Shown piece by piece: positions 1-8,162 of a DNA stretch of 64,000 bases. Source of the stretch: Nostoc piscinale CENA21 (GTDB lineage Bacteria; Cyanobacteriota; Cyanobacteriia; Cyanobacteriales; Nostocaceae); NCBI RefSeq assembly GCF_001298445.1, contig NZ_CP012036.1, forward strand, positions 5,829,525 through 5,893,524. Reading direction: 5' to 3'. A program made the position numbers and the translations under genes. Position 1 is the first letter of the stretch; each line of letters opens with the position of its first letter. The notes under the pieces are model-generated. The model was not told where the DNA came from. It saw only the letters and a program-made list of their open reading frames with translations, and did not search any database.

Positions 1-339
1 GTTATCCCTGTAATTTTAGACCGCTTAAATATATTTGGAAAACCAGATAAAGAGACACAAAGTATCCTTTATAAAAGTGAGACATATACTGCAAGTCTAA
101 AATCAGAAGAAAATTCACAAACTCTTTGCCTTGATAGAAATTCTTCTGATTCAGAAGCAAGCCAAGAAGCACTGCTAGCATCTCGTAATAATAGCTCAGA
201 GAATTACTCTATCATCATCAATAACCTTACCCATAATGAATTTGAACGTTTTAAGGCTCTGTTCGATGAGCAACAAGCACGCTGCGAACAGAACCAACAA
301 CAATTCAAAAACCAGGATGCTGCTCAAGAGATAGATTAA
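1..339 (+). CDS. 3' end of an unrecognised hydrophilic protein (partial)
   Basis: Frame 1 is open from the window edge to a TAA at 337-339, giving 112 C-terminal residues. The start lies outside the window. The visible part is polar and rich in Ser, Asn, Gln and Glu, and ends with a Gln-rich stretch (EQNQQQFKNQD). I see no recognisable domain, transmembrane segment or catalytic motif. Composition and position agree with the plasmid-like genes that follow. A strong inverted repeat lies about 40 bases downstream, but without a T-run on this strand. I am confident it is coding because the frame is long and stop-free, but I have no function to propose. Confidence 0.55.
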   Translation, partial: VIPVILDRLNIFGKPDKETQSILYKSETYTASLKSEENSQTLCLDRNSSDSEASQEALLASRNNSSENYSIIINNLTHNEFERFKALFDEQQARCEQNQQQFKNQDAAQEID

Positions 340-838
340 ATCAACCCAAAACACACACCATACGAAAAAGCTATAAACCCCAAAACTAGCTTTTTATTAA
401 AACTCAAGGGAGTTTTGGGGCAAATAACAACCGCAACAGAAAAATAATAAAAAGACGCAGTAAAATCAAACAAACTCGTCGGGTTAATAGGTAATCTACC
501 TAACCCGACCAAACATAGCATTACTATTAAAGACCAAACAACAATACTTTCTATCCATCCTAAAATTTGATTGATATTCATAAAAAATCATTTATTACTA
601 TATAAATTCACTTAAACATATTAAAATTCAATTTTATCAATACAATAATCCAGTAAATAGATTGCTTAATGAAAACTACACAAACTACCCTCATCACTTT
701 GTAAATTTTTTAAAAACGATAATAAAGTTTTTAAATAAGCTGATTAATTTATAGTAACTGTAAAGATTAAAAAACAGTAAAAAGTAAGTGCTATAAGTAT
801 TATTATCAGGGACAATACTAAACAAATCAGTGTGTAAT
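340..838. other. AT-rich intergenic region with two strong inverted repeats
   Basis: About 500 bases without a convincing gene. CCCCAAAACT (378-387) pairs perfectly with AGTTTTGGGG (411-420). GTCGGGTTA (478-486) pairs with TAACCCGAC (501-509), and the inner GGTA/TACC extends that stem. Neither is followed by a clear T-run on the plus strand. On the minus strand the first hairpin is followed by a T-rich stretch. An 81-codon minus-strand frame (336-581) has hydrophobic segments but contains both hairpins and lacks a ribosome site, so I do not call it. Confidence 0.5.
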
Positions 839-1627
839 ATGAAACCTATTAATGTTGTCATCATTGAAAATGAGAACATATCTAGGGTTGGCGCGGCAGC
901 GATATTATCTGAAACTGGTAAAATCCAGGTATGTGGCCTTGCTAAAACCGGAAAAAAAGGAATAGAAATTGTTGACCAACAAAAGCCAGATATCGTGGTG
1001 ATAAATATTGATTTACCTGATATCAATGGCACTGATGTCATAAGTTTAATTAAATGCAAACACACATCAATTAAAATAGTGGTGATGACTGCAAATAGCA
1101 GCAGAGACACTATTAACGCAGCAATTAATAATGGCGCAGACTGCTACTACTGTAAAAATAATGCCAGAGAAGAAGTAGGAGAAAGATTCATTGAAGCAGT
1201 AATGGCTGCATACAATAACGAATCATGGATTGACCCAACTATTAATCGCATTTTGATTGATAATCTGAGGTCAAATGACACAGCCGATAGAGATTCACTA
1301 GATTTGTTAAGTGATTTCTCTAATAAAGAAATTACAGTTCTCAAATTAGCGGCTGGTGGTATGAAAAATAATGAAATTGCCAATGTCATGTATGTTTCCG
1401 AAGGTACAGTCAGGTCATATTTACATAATTCATTTATCAAGTTAGGAGTCAAAGATAGATTAAACGCTATCCGCGAAGCTATGCGCCTGGGAATCCTCAG
1501 CTTTGCAGACATGAAAATCGAAGAAGAAGTTACTCAAGAAACCCATACAAGAGTCAAAACCAACCAAAATAGTCAAAAGGATACAACTAAAACGAGTAAT
1601 AAGGGATACAAAGGCTGGGTTGCTTAG
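839..1627 (+). CDS. LuxR/NarL-family response regulator with atypical receiver
   Basis: A two-domain regulator: receiver at about residues 3-125, LuxR-type helix-turn-helix at about 165-230 (NKEITVLKLAAGGMKNNEIA, then VSEGTVRSYLHN). The DNA-binding half looks intact. In the receiver, the position that aligns with the phospho-acceptor Asp of NarL is Asn (INIDLP, about residue 56), and the usual Asp pair is replaced by Glu-Asn (IIENEN). The conserved Thr (VVMTAN) and Lys (YYCKNN) remain. I therefore infer that phosphorylation does not control it. The frame can begin at GTG 830, but ATG 839 places the first beta strand normally. The last 40 residues are a polar tail. It sits divergent from a minus-strand operon, with no kinase beside it. 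Confidence 0.8.
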   Translation: MKPINVVIIENENISRVGAAAILSETGKIQVCGLAKTGKKGIEIVDQQKPDIVVINIDLPDINGTDVISLIKCKHTSIKIVVMTANSSRDTINAAINNGADCYYCKNNAREEVGERFIEAVMAAYNNESWIDPTINRILIDNLRSNDTADRDSLDLLSDFSNKEITVLKLAAGGMKNNEIANVMYVSEGTVRSYLHNSFIKLGVKDRLNAIREAMRLGILSFADMKIEEEVTQETHTRVKTNQNSQKDTTKTSNKGYKGWVA

Positions 1628-1631
1628 AAAA

Positions 1632-2252
1632 TTAATCAACTGCAATTATGCAGCCACCTGAATACTTCTTCTGCCGACGGCAAGTTTTAATAATGGCAGC
1701 GTTTCTAACATAAATACTACGTGCTACCTTACCTTCATTGGACTTAGCCCAATCCAGAAGCTTTTTATCTTCGGGTTGTAAAATGGCAGATCCAGAAGCC
1801 GCCTGCTGAAAAGTTACACTTCCAGCAATAGTCTTGTATGTAAAAACACCAATTGCAGATCCCAAAGCCAGTACAAAACCCAACACTCCCGCTACTTGTG
1901 CCAATCGCCAATTACTTATGCCCAAGAGAGGCAATGCGCCACCAGCTTGCTTAGTCATCTTAATTAAATCCTTAGCGGCTTGGGCGATCGCATTTTTTTG
2001 TTGCTGTATTGCCACCTTAGAAGCACTATTTAACTTATCGTCCACCATGTCAGCCCAACCCACCACAAGCGAGTCAAGCCTACCAGGTAGCTGCTGCAAC
2101 GCAAATTGGGTTGTACCTAGTTCCGCGTATAGGTTAAACAAGGGGTCATCAGGTCGAACACCTAATTTAAGTATCCAATCAGTGACCTCTGCTTTCTTTT
2201 CTTCAGAATATTCTGCAATAACTTTTTCAACAACTTTTGCAATATTGGTCAT
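1632..2252 (-). CDS. Unknown membrane-anchored protein of cyanobacterial plasmids
   Basis: A 206-residue protein. The first 115 residues are soluble and include a conserved-looking DWILKLGVRPDDPLFNLY and a helical Gln/Lys-rich segment. One transmembrane helix follows at about 119-141 (VAGVLGFVLALGSAIGVFTY), then a short C-terminal domain ending in a basic, two-Cys tail. From memory it resembles a small cyanobacterial family of unknown function (possibly DUF6753), which I cannot verify. It is the last gene of a minus-strand operon behind two ParA-like ATPases and a small protein, 55 bases after the preceding stop. A role in partition or in anchoring the ATPases is only a guess from context. 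Confidence 0.65.
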   Translation of the reverse strand: MTNIAKVVEKVIAEYSEEKKAEVTDWILKLGVRPDDPLFNLYAELGTTQFALQQLPGRLDSLVVGWADMVDDKLNSASKVAIQQQKNAIAQAAKDLIKMTKQAGGALPLLGISNWRLAQVAGVLGFVLALGSAIGVFTYKTIAGSVTFQQAASGSAILQPEDKKLLDWAKSNEGKVARSIYVRNAAIIKTCRRQKKYSGGCIIAVD

Positions 2253-2307
2253 AGGTTGTTTAAACAGTTAATTGAAAACCTCACTGTCAACTTGGTAAAG
2301 CTAATAC

Positions 2308-2640
2308 TTACCATTCTTCAGATTCAATATTTTCAGTTACATCAAAATTGGAAGTATTTTGTTGATTTGTACCTACAGAAGCTAGTTCTGTACAGTGATT
2401 ACCTAATCCTAAATAATTCAAAGCAATCTCATTAGAAACAATAGAATTATTAAAATTCTCTATCCAGTTGAATACTATTGAACGCTGAATAGTATTAAGA
2501 GGCGAGTTAGTTTCAATAAGTTGAGCATAGGGTAAACCAGTATCCTCAAGCAACTGGTAAAAGTCGTTATGCAACCCGCCCAAAACTAGCTCCAAGCCAT
2601 TTAATTTTTTTAATATCAGCTTGGAATCTACTACCTTCAT
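2308..2640 (-). CDS. Small unknown protein overlapping the ParA-like gene upstream
   Basis: A 110-residue soluble protein with no recognised domain. It is helical and polar, with an acidic C-terminus (ENIESEEW). I chose ATG 2640. The frame is open further upstream to 2778, but that part lies wholly inside the preceding ATPase gene and reads like a shadow. The chosen start still overlaps the end of that gene by 74 bases, suggesting translational coupling. Position between two ParA-like genes and a membrane protein suggests an accessory partition or transfer protein, for example an ATPase partner. That is inference only. Confidence 0.5.
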   Translation of the reverse strand: MKVVDSKLILKKLNGLELVLGGLHNDFYQLLEDTGLPYAQLIETNSPLNTIQRSIVFNWIENFNNSIVSNEIALNYLGLGNHCTELASVGTNQQNTSNFDVTENIESEEW

Positions 2641-3115
2641 AGTATCGAAATTGCTTGCCAAAGTAATAATTTTTGATAACAACATAGTCAACTTGACTAC
2701 CAAAATGCTGGTATAAATCCTGAAGATAATCTTCAACACAGTCTTTACGATGTGATATCGGGTGCAAGAAAGTAACACGATATCCGAGATGGTTAAGATT
2801 TCCTATCAGTGAAACATCTTTATCAAAAAACTTGAACTCTTGGTGGTTTTGACCTGGCATATCCGTCAAAACTACATCAATATTTGGAAACATTTCTAAG
2901 TCAAGTAATAATCTATCCGAATCGCCCCTAGACAATCCCAAATGGTTTATTTCAAAACCTTTTGTTTTATACATCGATAGCTTGTTACGATAACCGTGGT
3001 AGAAAACACGCGCATTGCATTTACTTTTCAAGTACAATTCCAGCAAAAGCCTAGAAACTGTGGACTTACCCACACGAGCATCACCCGATGTAATTACAAA
3101 ACGCTTTTTAAACAT
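2567..3115 (-). CDS. ParA/MinD-like P-loop ATPase with degenerate Walker A
   Basis: A 182-residue P-loop protein. The Walker A region reads TSGDARVGKST at residues 9-19. ParA/MinD proteins have a signature lysine (KGGxGKST). Here that lysine is absent and the loop is one residue shorter, while the catalytic GKST remains. A Walker B-like strand is at DVVLTDMPGQ (about 80-89). It starts 23 bases after the stop of a larger ParA-like gene and shares its layout (the VDYVVIKN strand occurs in both), so the two look like diverged tandem paralogs. The lost signature lysine would weaken the usual nucleotide-sandwich dimer, so it may act as a partner of the larger protein. Similar genes on cyanobacterial plasmids are sometimes labelled MobD-like. 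Confidence 0.7.
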   Translation of the reverse strand: MFKKRFVITSGDARVGKSTVSRLLLELYLKSKCNARVFYHGYRNKLSMYKTKGFEINHLGLSRGDSDRLLLDLEMFPNIDVVLTDMPGQNHQEFKFFDKDVSLIGNLNHLGYRVTFLHPISHRKDCVEDYLQDLYQHFGSQVDYVVIKNYYFGKQFRYYEGSRFQADIKKIKWLGASFGRVA

Positions 3116-3138
3116 AATAAATCAAGCAACTTATTCAA

Positions 3139-4047
3139 TTAAGCAGCTATATCTTGAGATGGTAAATTTGCATCTTGGTTTTTAGCTTTCTCTTTTTCTT
3201 CGTTTTCTCTAAGCTCTTTAGACTTTTCCACAACTGCTGGATAGTAACAGTCATCTGGTTGTATATCAAAACCCAATAAATTAAATGCTGGCTTAATTTG
3301 CGCTTCAAACTCAGCAAGCCAAGATTTAATTCTTGACTTAATTACAATATTTGTTTCTTTATGAGTCTGTCCTTCATTAAAGGTTAAAGCATGGCGGTCA
3401 AGAAAGTCATAAGACTTGTAGAATAAATCTGGCATTACAAGTTCTATCAGACCTTCTGCAAGCAGATTTTGACGTAGAGAAGAATCATTATATCGCTCAA
3501 ATTTTTCTTCTTCACCATGAAATAGATTTTTGACTACAATATAATCTACTTGGTCTTTACAAAGTTCACGAAGTTTTTCTAAAACATTTATAGAGTCAAG
3601 AACTCTACTAATCACTGAAACCATTGTTACTCGACAATTAATTTCAGTTTTCAGAACTTCAAAAAATGCAAGCTCTTTGACATAACTTTCAAAGAAACCT
3701 CCAGATTGTGCTGGCAAGTCTAATAATGTGATAGGACAATCACTCTCATCTAGATTAATTAATAAATCGTCAGCACCACCTCTATGAAAAATATCAATAT
3801 AACGTATTATAGGGCGGTAATCTTTTTGAAAATATCTTTCTATCTGAGGATTCCTTAAGTCAGCCTCATAAGCAACACAGGGTAAATTTTTATTAATGTA
3901 AAGTTGAAATATTACTCGTGCAAAGGTACTTTTACCTACGCCACCTTTATCACCTGTTATAATTATCAGTCGCTTTTGAGGCTTACCATTAGTATTAGAG
4001 GAAGTATTATTTGACATGGCTGGTTGTTCTTTATTTTTTTGGGGCAT
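3139..4047 (-). CDS. ParA-like Walker ATPase (plasmid partition or mobilisation)
   Basis: A 302-residue protein with an intact deviant Walker A motif, ITGDKGGVGKST, at about residues 29-40 that includes the signature lysine, and a Walker B-like strand ITLLDLPAQSG near 105. This is the ParA/MinD/Soj fold, whose members position DNA or protein complexes by ATP-dependent dimerisation. The C-terminal 50 residues are charged and low in complexity. ATG 4047 is preceded by a GCGGAA-type ribosome site. It is the first gene of the operon 4047 to 1632. A perfect 7-bp inverted repeat upstream (4084-4103) could be an autoregulatory operator. No ParB-like gene is adjacent, but one lies at 8721-9905. Confidence 0.8.
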   Translation of the reverse strand: MPQKNKEQPAMSNNTSSNTNGKPQKRLIIITGDKGGVGKSTFARVIFQLYINKNLPCVAYEADLRNPQIERYFQKDYRPIIRYIDIFHRGGADDLLINLDESDCPITLLDLPAQSGGFFESYVKELAFFEVLKTEINCRVTMVSVISRVLDSINVLEKLRELCKDQVDYIVVKNLFHGEEEKFERYNDSSLRQNLLAEGLIELVMPDLFYKSYDFLDRHALTFNEGQTHKETNIVIKSRIKSWLAEFEAQIKPAFNLLGFDIQPDDCYYPAVVEKSKELRENEEKEKAKNQDANLPSQDIAA

Positions 4048-4083
4048 AATATTTTTTCCGCAAAGTAAATAAACTTTGTTGTA

Positions 4084-4103
4084 TTAGATTAATGTCAATC
4101 TAA
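4084..4103. promoter_or_regulatory. Candidate operator upstream of the ParA-like operon
   Basis: TTAGATT (4084-4090) and AATCTAA (4097-4103) form a perfect inverted repeat around a 6-base spacer. It lies 37 bases upstream of the ATG at 4047, in the 316-base gap between this operon and the divergent nuclease gene. ParA operons are commonly autoregulated at such sites. The rest of the gap is AT-rich and I see nothing else in it. The assignment rests only on symmetry and position. Confidence 0.35.
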
Positions 4104-4363
4104 AATTTTTAAATTTGTAAACAAAAATCAATAAATTAATTAATAAAATAGAGAAGTCAGCAACTATATTGCTCAATAAAATTCTCCTAATTTATTTTGA
4201 ATAAACTACTTTGAGTATGCAACCTCTCGCTCAAAAAGCCAAGCAACAAAATTCCACATTAAACCAACATTTGTTGATATGTAAATTAGTCATAAATTTT
4301 ATGTCGTTTAAAGTAACTTGACTTTCAAAAAAGGCATTATGATATTTTGAACGAAAATAATCT

Positions 4364-5305
4364 ATGAGTGAAGTACGAGCTGATTATGATGGTGCTTGGA
4401 AGGAAGGTGTAGAACAATATTTTGAAGCGTTTCTTGCATTCTTTTTTCCAGAGATTCAAGCAGAAATTGATTGGGAACGGGGCTATGAATTCCTTGAGAA
4501 AGAACTTCAGCAGTTGGTGAGAGAATCTGAAATTGGTAAGCAATTTGTCGATAAGCTAATCAAAGTTTGGCTAAAAGATGGAAAGGAAACTTGGTTGCTT
4601 ATTCATCTGGAAATCCAAAGCCAAGTAGATACCAACTTCCCTAAACGGATGTTTTCTTACCACTACAGAATCTTTGATCGTTATAACCAAGAAGTTGTTA
4701 GCTTGGCAATTCTAGGAGATAATCAAGCCAACTGGCGACCACAAGAATATAGTTATGGTCGTTGGGGATGTCGCTTGAGTCTTCAGTTTCCCATTGTGAA
4801 ACTACTGGACTATGAATCTCGTTGGTCAGAATTGGAACAAAGTGATAGTCCTTTTGCTGTACTGGTGATGGCGCACCTGCGGACACAAGCCACAACTCAA
4901 GATTTAGCAGGCCGATTGCAATGGAAGTTGAGCTTAATTAAACGAATGTATGAGTTAGGCTATAGTAGAGATAAAATCCAGCAAATCTTCCGGTTGCTAG
5001 ATAGATTAATGACTCTACCACCGGAGTTAGACTTAAATTTTCAAGCCGAATTAGAGCGTTTTGAGGCTGAACAGAAAATGACATACATAACAAGCGTAGA
5101 ACGCATAGGTATAGCAAAAGCTACCCAGAAATATATTGCTCAAATCCTAACAATTCGATTTAAAGATGTTCCTACTGAATTAGTAGAAAAACTAAATGAA
5201 TTATATGACATTGAGTTATTGAATCAATTGTTAGAAAAAGCCGTAACTACAGGTTCAATATCTGAGTTTGGGCAACAATTAAGTCAAGAAAATACAGATA
5301 CATAG
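4364..5305 (+). CDS. Rpn-family / PD-(D/E)XK nuclease-like protein
   Basis: A 313-residue member of the Rpn (recombination-promoting nuclease, transposase-like) family, which is abundant in filamentous cyanobacteria. The nuclease core is visible in the first 120 residues: Asp in VDKLIKV (about D63) and the E-x-Q pair in HLEIQ (about E83-Q85). The C-terminal third carries the helical region usual in these proteins, ending ITSVERIGIAKATQKYIAQI and a polar tail. Length is normal for the family. E. coli Rpn proteins increase RecA-independent recombination and cut DNA. Whether this one is mobile, defensive or a toxin is unknown. It stands alone, divergent from the ParA-like operon. Confidence 0.8.
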   Translation: MSEVRADYDGAWKEGVEQYFEAFLAFFFPEIQAEIDWERGYEFLEKELQQLVRESEIGKQFVDKLIKVWLKDGKETWLLIHLEIQSQVDTNFPKRMFSYHYRIFDRYNQEVVSLAILGDNQANWRPQEYSYGRWGCRLSLQFPIVKLLDYESRWSELEQSDSPFAVLVMAHLRTQATTQDLAGRLQWKLSLIKRMYELGYSRDKIQQIFRLLDRLMTLPPELDLNFQAELERFEAEQKMTYITSVERIGIAKATQKYIAQILTIRFKDVPTELVEKLNELYDIELLNQLLEKAVTTGSISEFGQQLSQENTDT

Positions 5306-5373
5306 TGTTAAAGTTGAATGGAACGCTGACCGTACAGGCATAAAATTCTAACTACCAGCTAACTGTTTTGCTT

Positions 5374-5874
5374 TCAAATACAAATTAATTCCCCAATCAA
5401 ATTCGCTGCCCGCTCTCCATATTTTTGCCGAATAGCATCCCTGTATGGCAAGCAATCTTCACTTAAAAAGTCGCGGTTGAAGAAGAATTCAAAAGTCAGA
5501 ACTCAGGAGTCAGAATCAATCAGTGGTGGGTCTGAATCCCCCACTGATTGAAGACCACTAAATCTTCGATTTAGTGGGGGTCTTAAACCCCTTGATTCAT
5601 CCGCCAGTCGCACAAAATTCATTCTGAATTCTGGCTCCTGACTCCTGAATTCTGTTTTGATAAATAGAGAAAAATTAAATCCTCTTTTCGAGTCCACGTA
5701 TTCTGTTAATTCAATATTAAACAGTGATTTAAATTCATCCTCTCTTTGTTTGAGTGCTGAATATTTAGTTAAATTATTGGCTTGGAAGATTGGTTCAACT
5801 GCTTGATTAAACAGTTTTTCCATTAAGATATCTTTCATATATCCTTCTATATTTTTGTACCCAATTTTACTCAC
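5374..5874 (-). pseudogene. Small unknown gene interrupted by a 162-bp miniature element
   Basis: A minus-strand frame starts at ATG 5874 and runs as a polar 75-residue sequence. It then enters repeat-like sequence at the GAATTC at 5647-5652 and stops near 5503. On the far side of the repeat, from GAATTC at 5485-5490, the same frame continues with FFNRDFLSEDCLPYRDAIRQ and stops at 5374-5376. The two GAATTC copies are 162 bases apart, a multiple of three. Removing one copy and the element restores an uninterrupted frame of about 112 residues. I do not recognise the intact protein. The current product would be a truncated protein with a repeat-derived tail. Confidence 0.65.
5485..5652. repeat. 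Miniature inverted-repeat element (about 162 bp) inside a gene
   Basis: The ends are imperfect inverted copies of a GAATTC(A)xxAGTCAGxA.. sequence: the left end begins GAATTCAAAAGTCAGAACTC, and the right end read in reverse begins GAATTCAGGAGTCAGGAGCC. The middle holds nested hairpins, including CCCCCACTGATTG and an AAATCTTCGATTT palindrome. It encodes no protein of its own. Related end sequences recur near 21,243 and 62,394. GAATTC at both borders may be a target duplication or part of the ends. Confidence 0.7.
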
Positions 5875-5960
5875 AAATATAATAACTTCTGTAAAGCTGA
5901 ATCACCTCTTTTTGTGCAGTTAAAATCTAAAATACCAAACATCTTACCGCCTGATGTCCC

Positions 5961-8162
5961 TCATCTTTTCCAAAATTTTTCGCTCTCCAACTCCAAGGAA
6001 AACGGTAGACACCCAGGATTGGCAGTCTCCCACTCCTTAGCTTCTGCAATTAGAGTTTCGTTACCGGAATCGAGGTAGAATTGCATTTTGGCACGTTGCT
6101 CTAAGCGATCGCGTTCTTGAGTGCTAAGAATATGTCCTGTGATTACGCAGTATTGGCGCACCTTAGCCATAGCTTGGGTTAAAGCCATTAGCCGTAGTTT
6201 TGTCACTCGCTTGAGTTCCTCAATGCGGTAGGAAACATCAGCAGTCTCGTCACCAACAGATGCACCGTGCAAGCCGTTGTTAGGGTTTTGGAGTGGTTGT
6301 TCTAGTGGAACCGCAGCAGGTATCGAAACTACACCCAGCCCGTTATCCTGCGTGTTAGATAAGTTTTGATTATCAACTTTTGACAACGTGCCGGAGCTAC
6401 ACAGGTATATAAAATCCCGATCAGAATTGAATTGATTTGATTGTAAAATATTTGTATGAACTGAATTTTCTAATTGATTACTGGTTTTATTTAAATTAAT
6501 TTCAGCAGTATTAGAATAATTTATAAATTCAAGATTTTCCGCAGGCTGGATGACAGCTGAGTCTGACTGAGAAACATCGGGTTGTTCAACGTTCTCTGCT
6601 GACGCCAGCCCTTGGAGGGCTGTAGCAGCAGAAGGTAAAAACTTGCAAAAAACCTTCATATAGAAAGAATGAACGTAACTACCTACTCCATAAGGATTTT
6701 GAGTATCCTGTTTTACAAATGAGCTTTGAATTTCATAAAATTGCCCGTTCTCACTTGATTGATAAGGGTTTAAGCTATTTTCTGCCCAAGGGTCTAAAAT
6801 GTAGCGTGTGGGATGCCACAAATGTAAGTGCTTTTGTAGTGTCTCTTGAGAGACAGTTTTGTTAAAACGGCGTTTATACTCAGCACGTATAGCTTTTGCC
6901 CGTTCAGTAGCCCCTGCTGGTAACCCACTACTCCACTCTATTGCTGTTACTACTATCTGGATGCGTCTTTGGGCTTGTTGGCTGCGTTCCCAGTTCTGCT
7001 GATGGCGACGGTCAAATGGAATTACGTTATCTTTAGGTTGATCGATCCTGCTAACACCTGCTATGGCTTCTGCAAATGTGTTGGCGAATGTACCCAACAG
7101 CCGTTCGGGATAACTAACGTAGGCACTGTACCATTTGTTACGAATTGTGCATTCTACCCAATGCCGTACTCTAGCTTCGATTTCATATTGGTGTCGGCAA
7201 TATTGCTTATAGCCAGGGGCATTAATTGCGGTAGAAAGGCAAAATTCGACTAATTTATCGCCTCTTAAGTCTAGAAAGACGATTCCGTAGCCTGCAAAGA
7301 TTTGTAGGAGGGTGTTTGTTTGTCCTTGTCCTGTCCAACCGATCGCAATTGTTTCTTCCCAGTTGGCACGCCACTGTGCAGCATCAGCAGACTCTTGCTT
7401 ACGATATCTCTCCTGTGCAATTTGTTTTTTGGCTTTGTTCGCTATCCGTTTTAATTTGGTTAAATCTTGCCGACTTGCTGCGCGATCGCAATAGTCAAGG
7501 AAGATAGAAACTGAGTCGCTAATTGGTTGTAGATCATCATCAAGTAAAAATGACCCACTACCTGGTTGCATGGGACAACGGATGGCTTTGTAGTTGGTTA
7601 TTTGTTTGGCACTATATGGTTTAGTGTTGGGGAAGATTTCTAGGTGTCCTTGACGCAGAATAAAGCCTGCATTTCTCAAGGTAATTTCTAAGGCGCAGGC
7701 TACGGCAAAGGTAGGCAGGGGAGATGCAAAGTTTAAAATCAAGTGATAACCACCACTAAAGCTGGACTGGAGAATGACGATATCGACTATGCCGATTTCC
7801 TCTAGTGCCGCTTTGATGCGATTTATGGATTCAATGTTATGGTAGTCGCCACAAAAGTCTAAATCTATTGTGGCGTAACGGGTTGTGTTGTCAAAACGCA
7901 GACCTACTAATTTTGACTTATCTTGGTGCAGCTTCCACAGTTGGGAAGGTTGCAGGTAATGGTCGATAGTGCGCCATGCTGGTTTTGCACCTTCCACTAA
8001 AGAAGGGGCAACTATCGCCCCAAATGGATGCCAAAAACGCTCTACGTAGCGTTTACCCAATGATTCTGCGGGCAGGTGGGGTTTGATTTTCTTTTTTAAA
8101 GGCTGTGAAAGACTTAATTGGGGCCTGTTATCAACATCTGCCCCGAAATCTTCTTGGAACAT
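5961..8162 (-). CDS. Large plasmid replication protein with primase-polymerase (AEP)-like domain
   Basis: A 733-residue protein. Residues of about 60-215 carry hallmarks of archaeo-eukaryotic primase-polymerases: a D-x-D metal motif (ATIDLDF, D100 and D102), a small-residue/His nucleotide motif (SSFSGGYH, H140) and a later basic patch (NYKAIRCPMQPGSG, about 190-203) like the IRLP..HPxSG segment of plasmid primases. The middle (about 220-340) is helical. Around residues 400-450 there is a helix-rich region seen in replication proteins. The C-terminal 280 residues are low-complexity, then a short helical domain. I infer a replication initiator or primase for the plasmid-like region. Its upstream repeats (8221-8361) support that. 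The class is judged from motifs only, and a host-acquired primase remains possible. Confidence 0.65.
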   Translation of the reverse strand: MFQEDFGADVDNRPQLSLSQPLKKKIKPHLPAESLGKRYVERFWHPFGAIVAPSLVEGAKPAWRTIDHYLQPSQLWKLHQDKSKLVGLRFDNTTRYATIDLDFCGDYHNIESINRIKAALEEIGIVDIVILQSSFSGGYHLILNFASPLPTFAVACALEITLRNAGFILRQGHLEIFPNTKPYSAKQITNYKAIRCPMQPGSGSFLLDDDLQPISDSVSIFLDYCDRAASRQDLTKLKRIANKAKKQIAQERYRKQESADAAQWRANWEETIAIGWTGQGQTNTLLQIFAGYGIVFLDLRGDKLVEFCLSTAINAPGYKQYCRHQYEIEARVRHWVECTIRNKWYSAYVSYPERLLGTFANTFAEAIAGVSRIDQPKDNVIPFDRRHQQNWERSQQAQRRIQIVVTAIEWSSGLPAGATERAKAIRAEYKRRFNKTVSQETLQKHLHLWHPTRYILDPWAENSLNPYQSSENGQFYEIQSSFVKQDTQNPYGVGSYVHSFYMKVFCKFLPSAATALQGLASAENVEQPDVSQSDSAVIQPAENLEFINYSNTAEINLNKTSNQLENSVHTNILQSNQFNSDRDFIYLCSSGTLSKVDNQNLSNTQDNGLGVVSIPAAVPLEQPLQNPNNGLHGASVGDETADVSYRIEELKRVTKLRLMALTQAMAKVRQYCVITGHILSTQERDRLEQRAKMQFYLDSGNETLIAEAKEWETANPGCLPFSLELESEKFWKR

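Noticed and set aside
336..581. 81-residue hydrophobic minus-strand ORF
   Set aside because: Contains two strong inverted repeats and no ribosome site; more likely intergenic.
694..1110. 138-residue minus-strand ORF
   Set aside because: Overlaps the receiver domain of the response regulator, which has clear homology; treated as a shadow.
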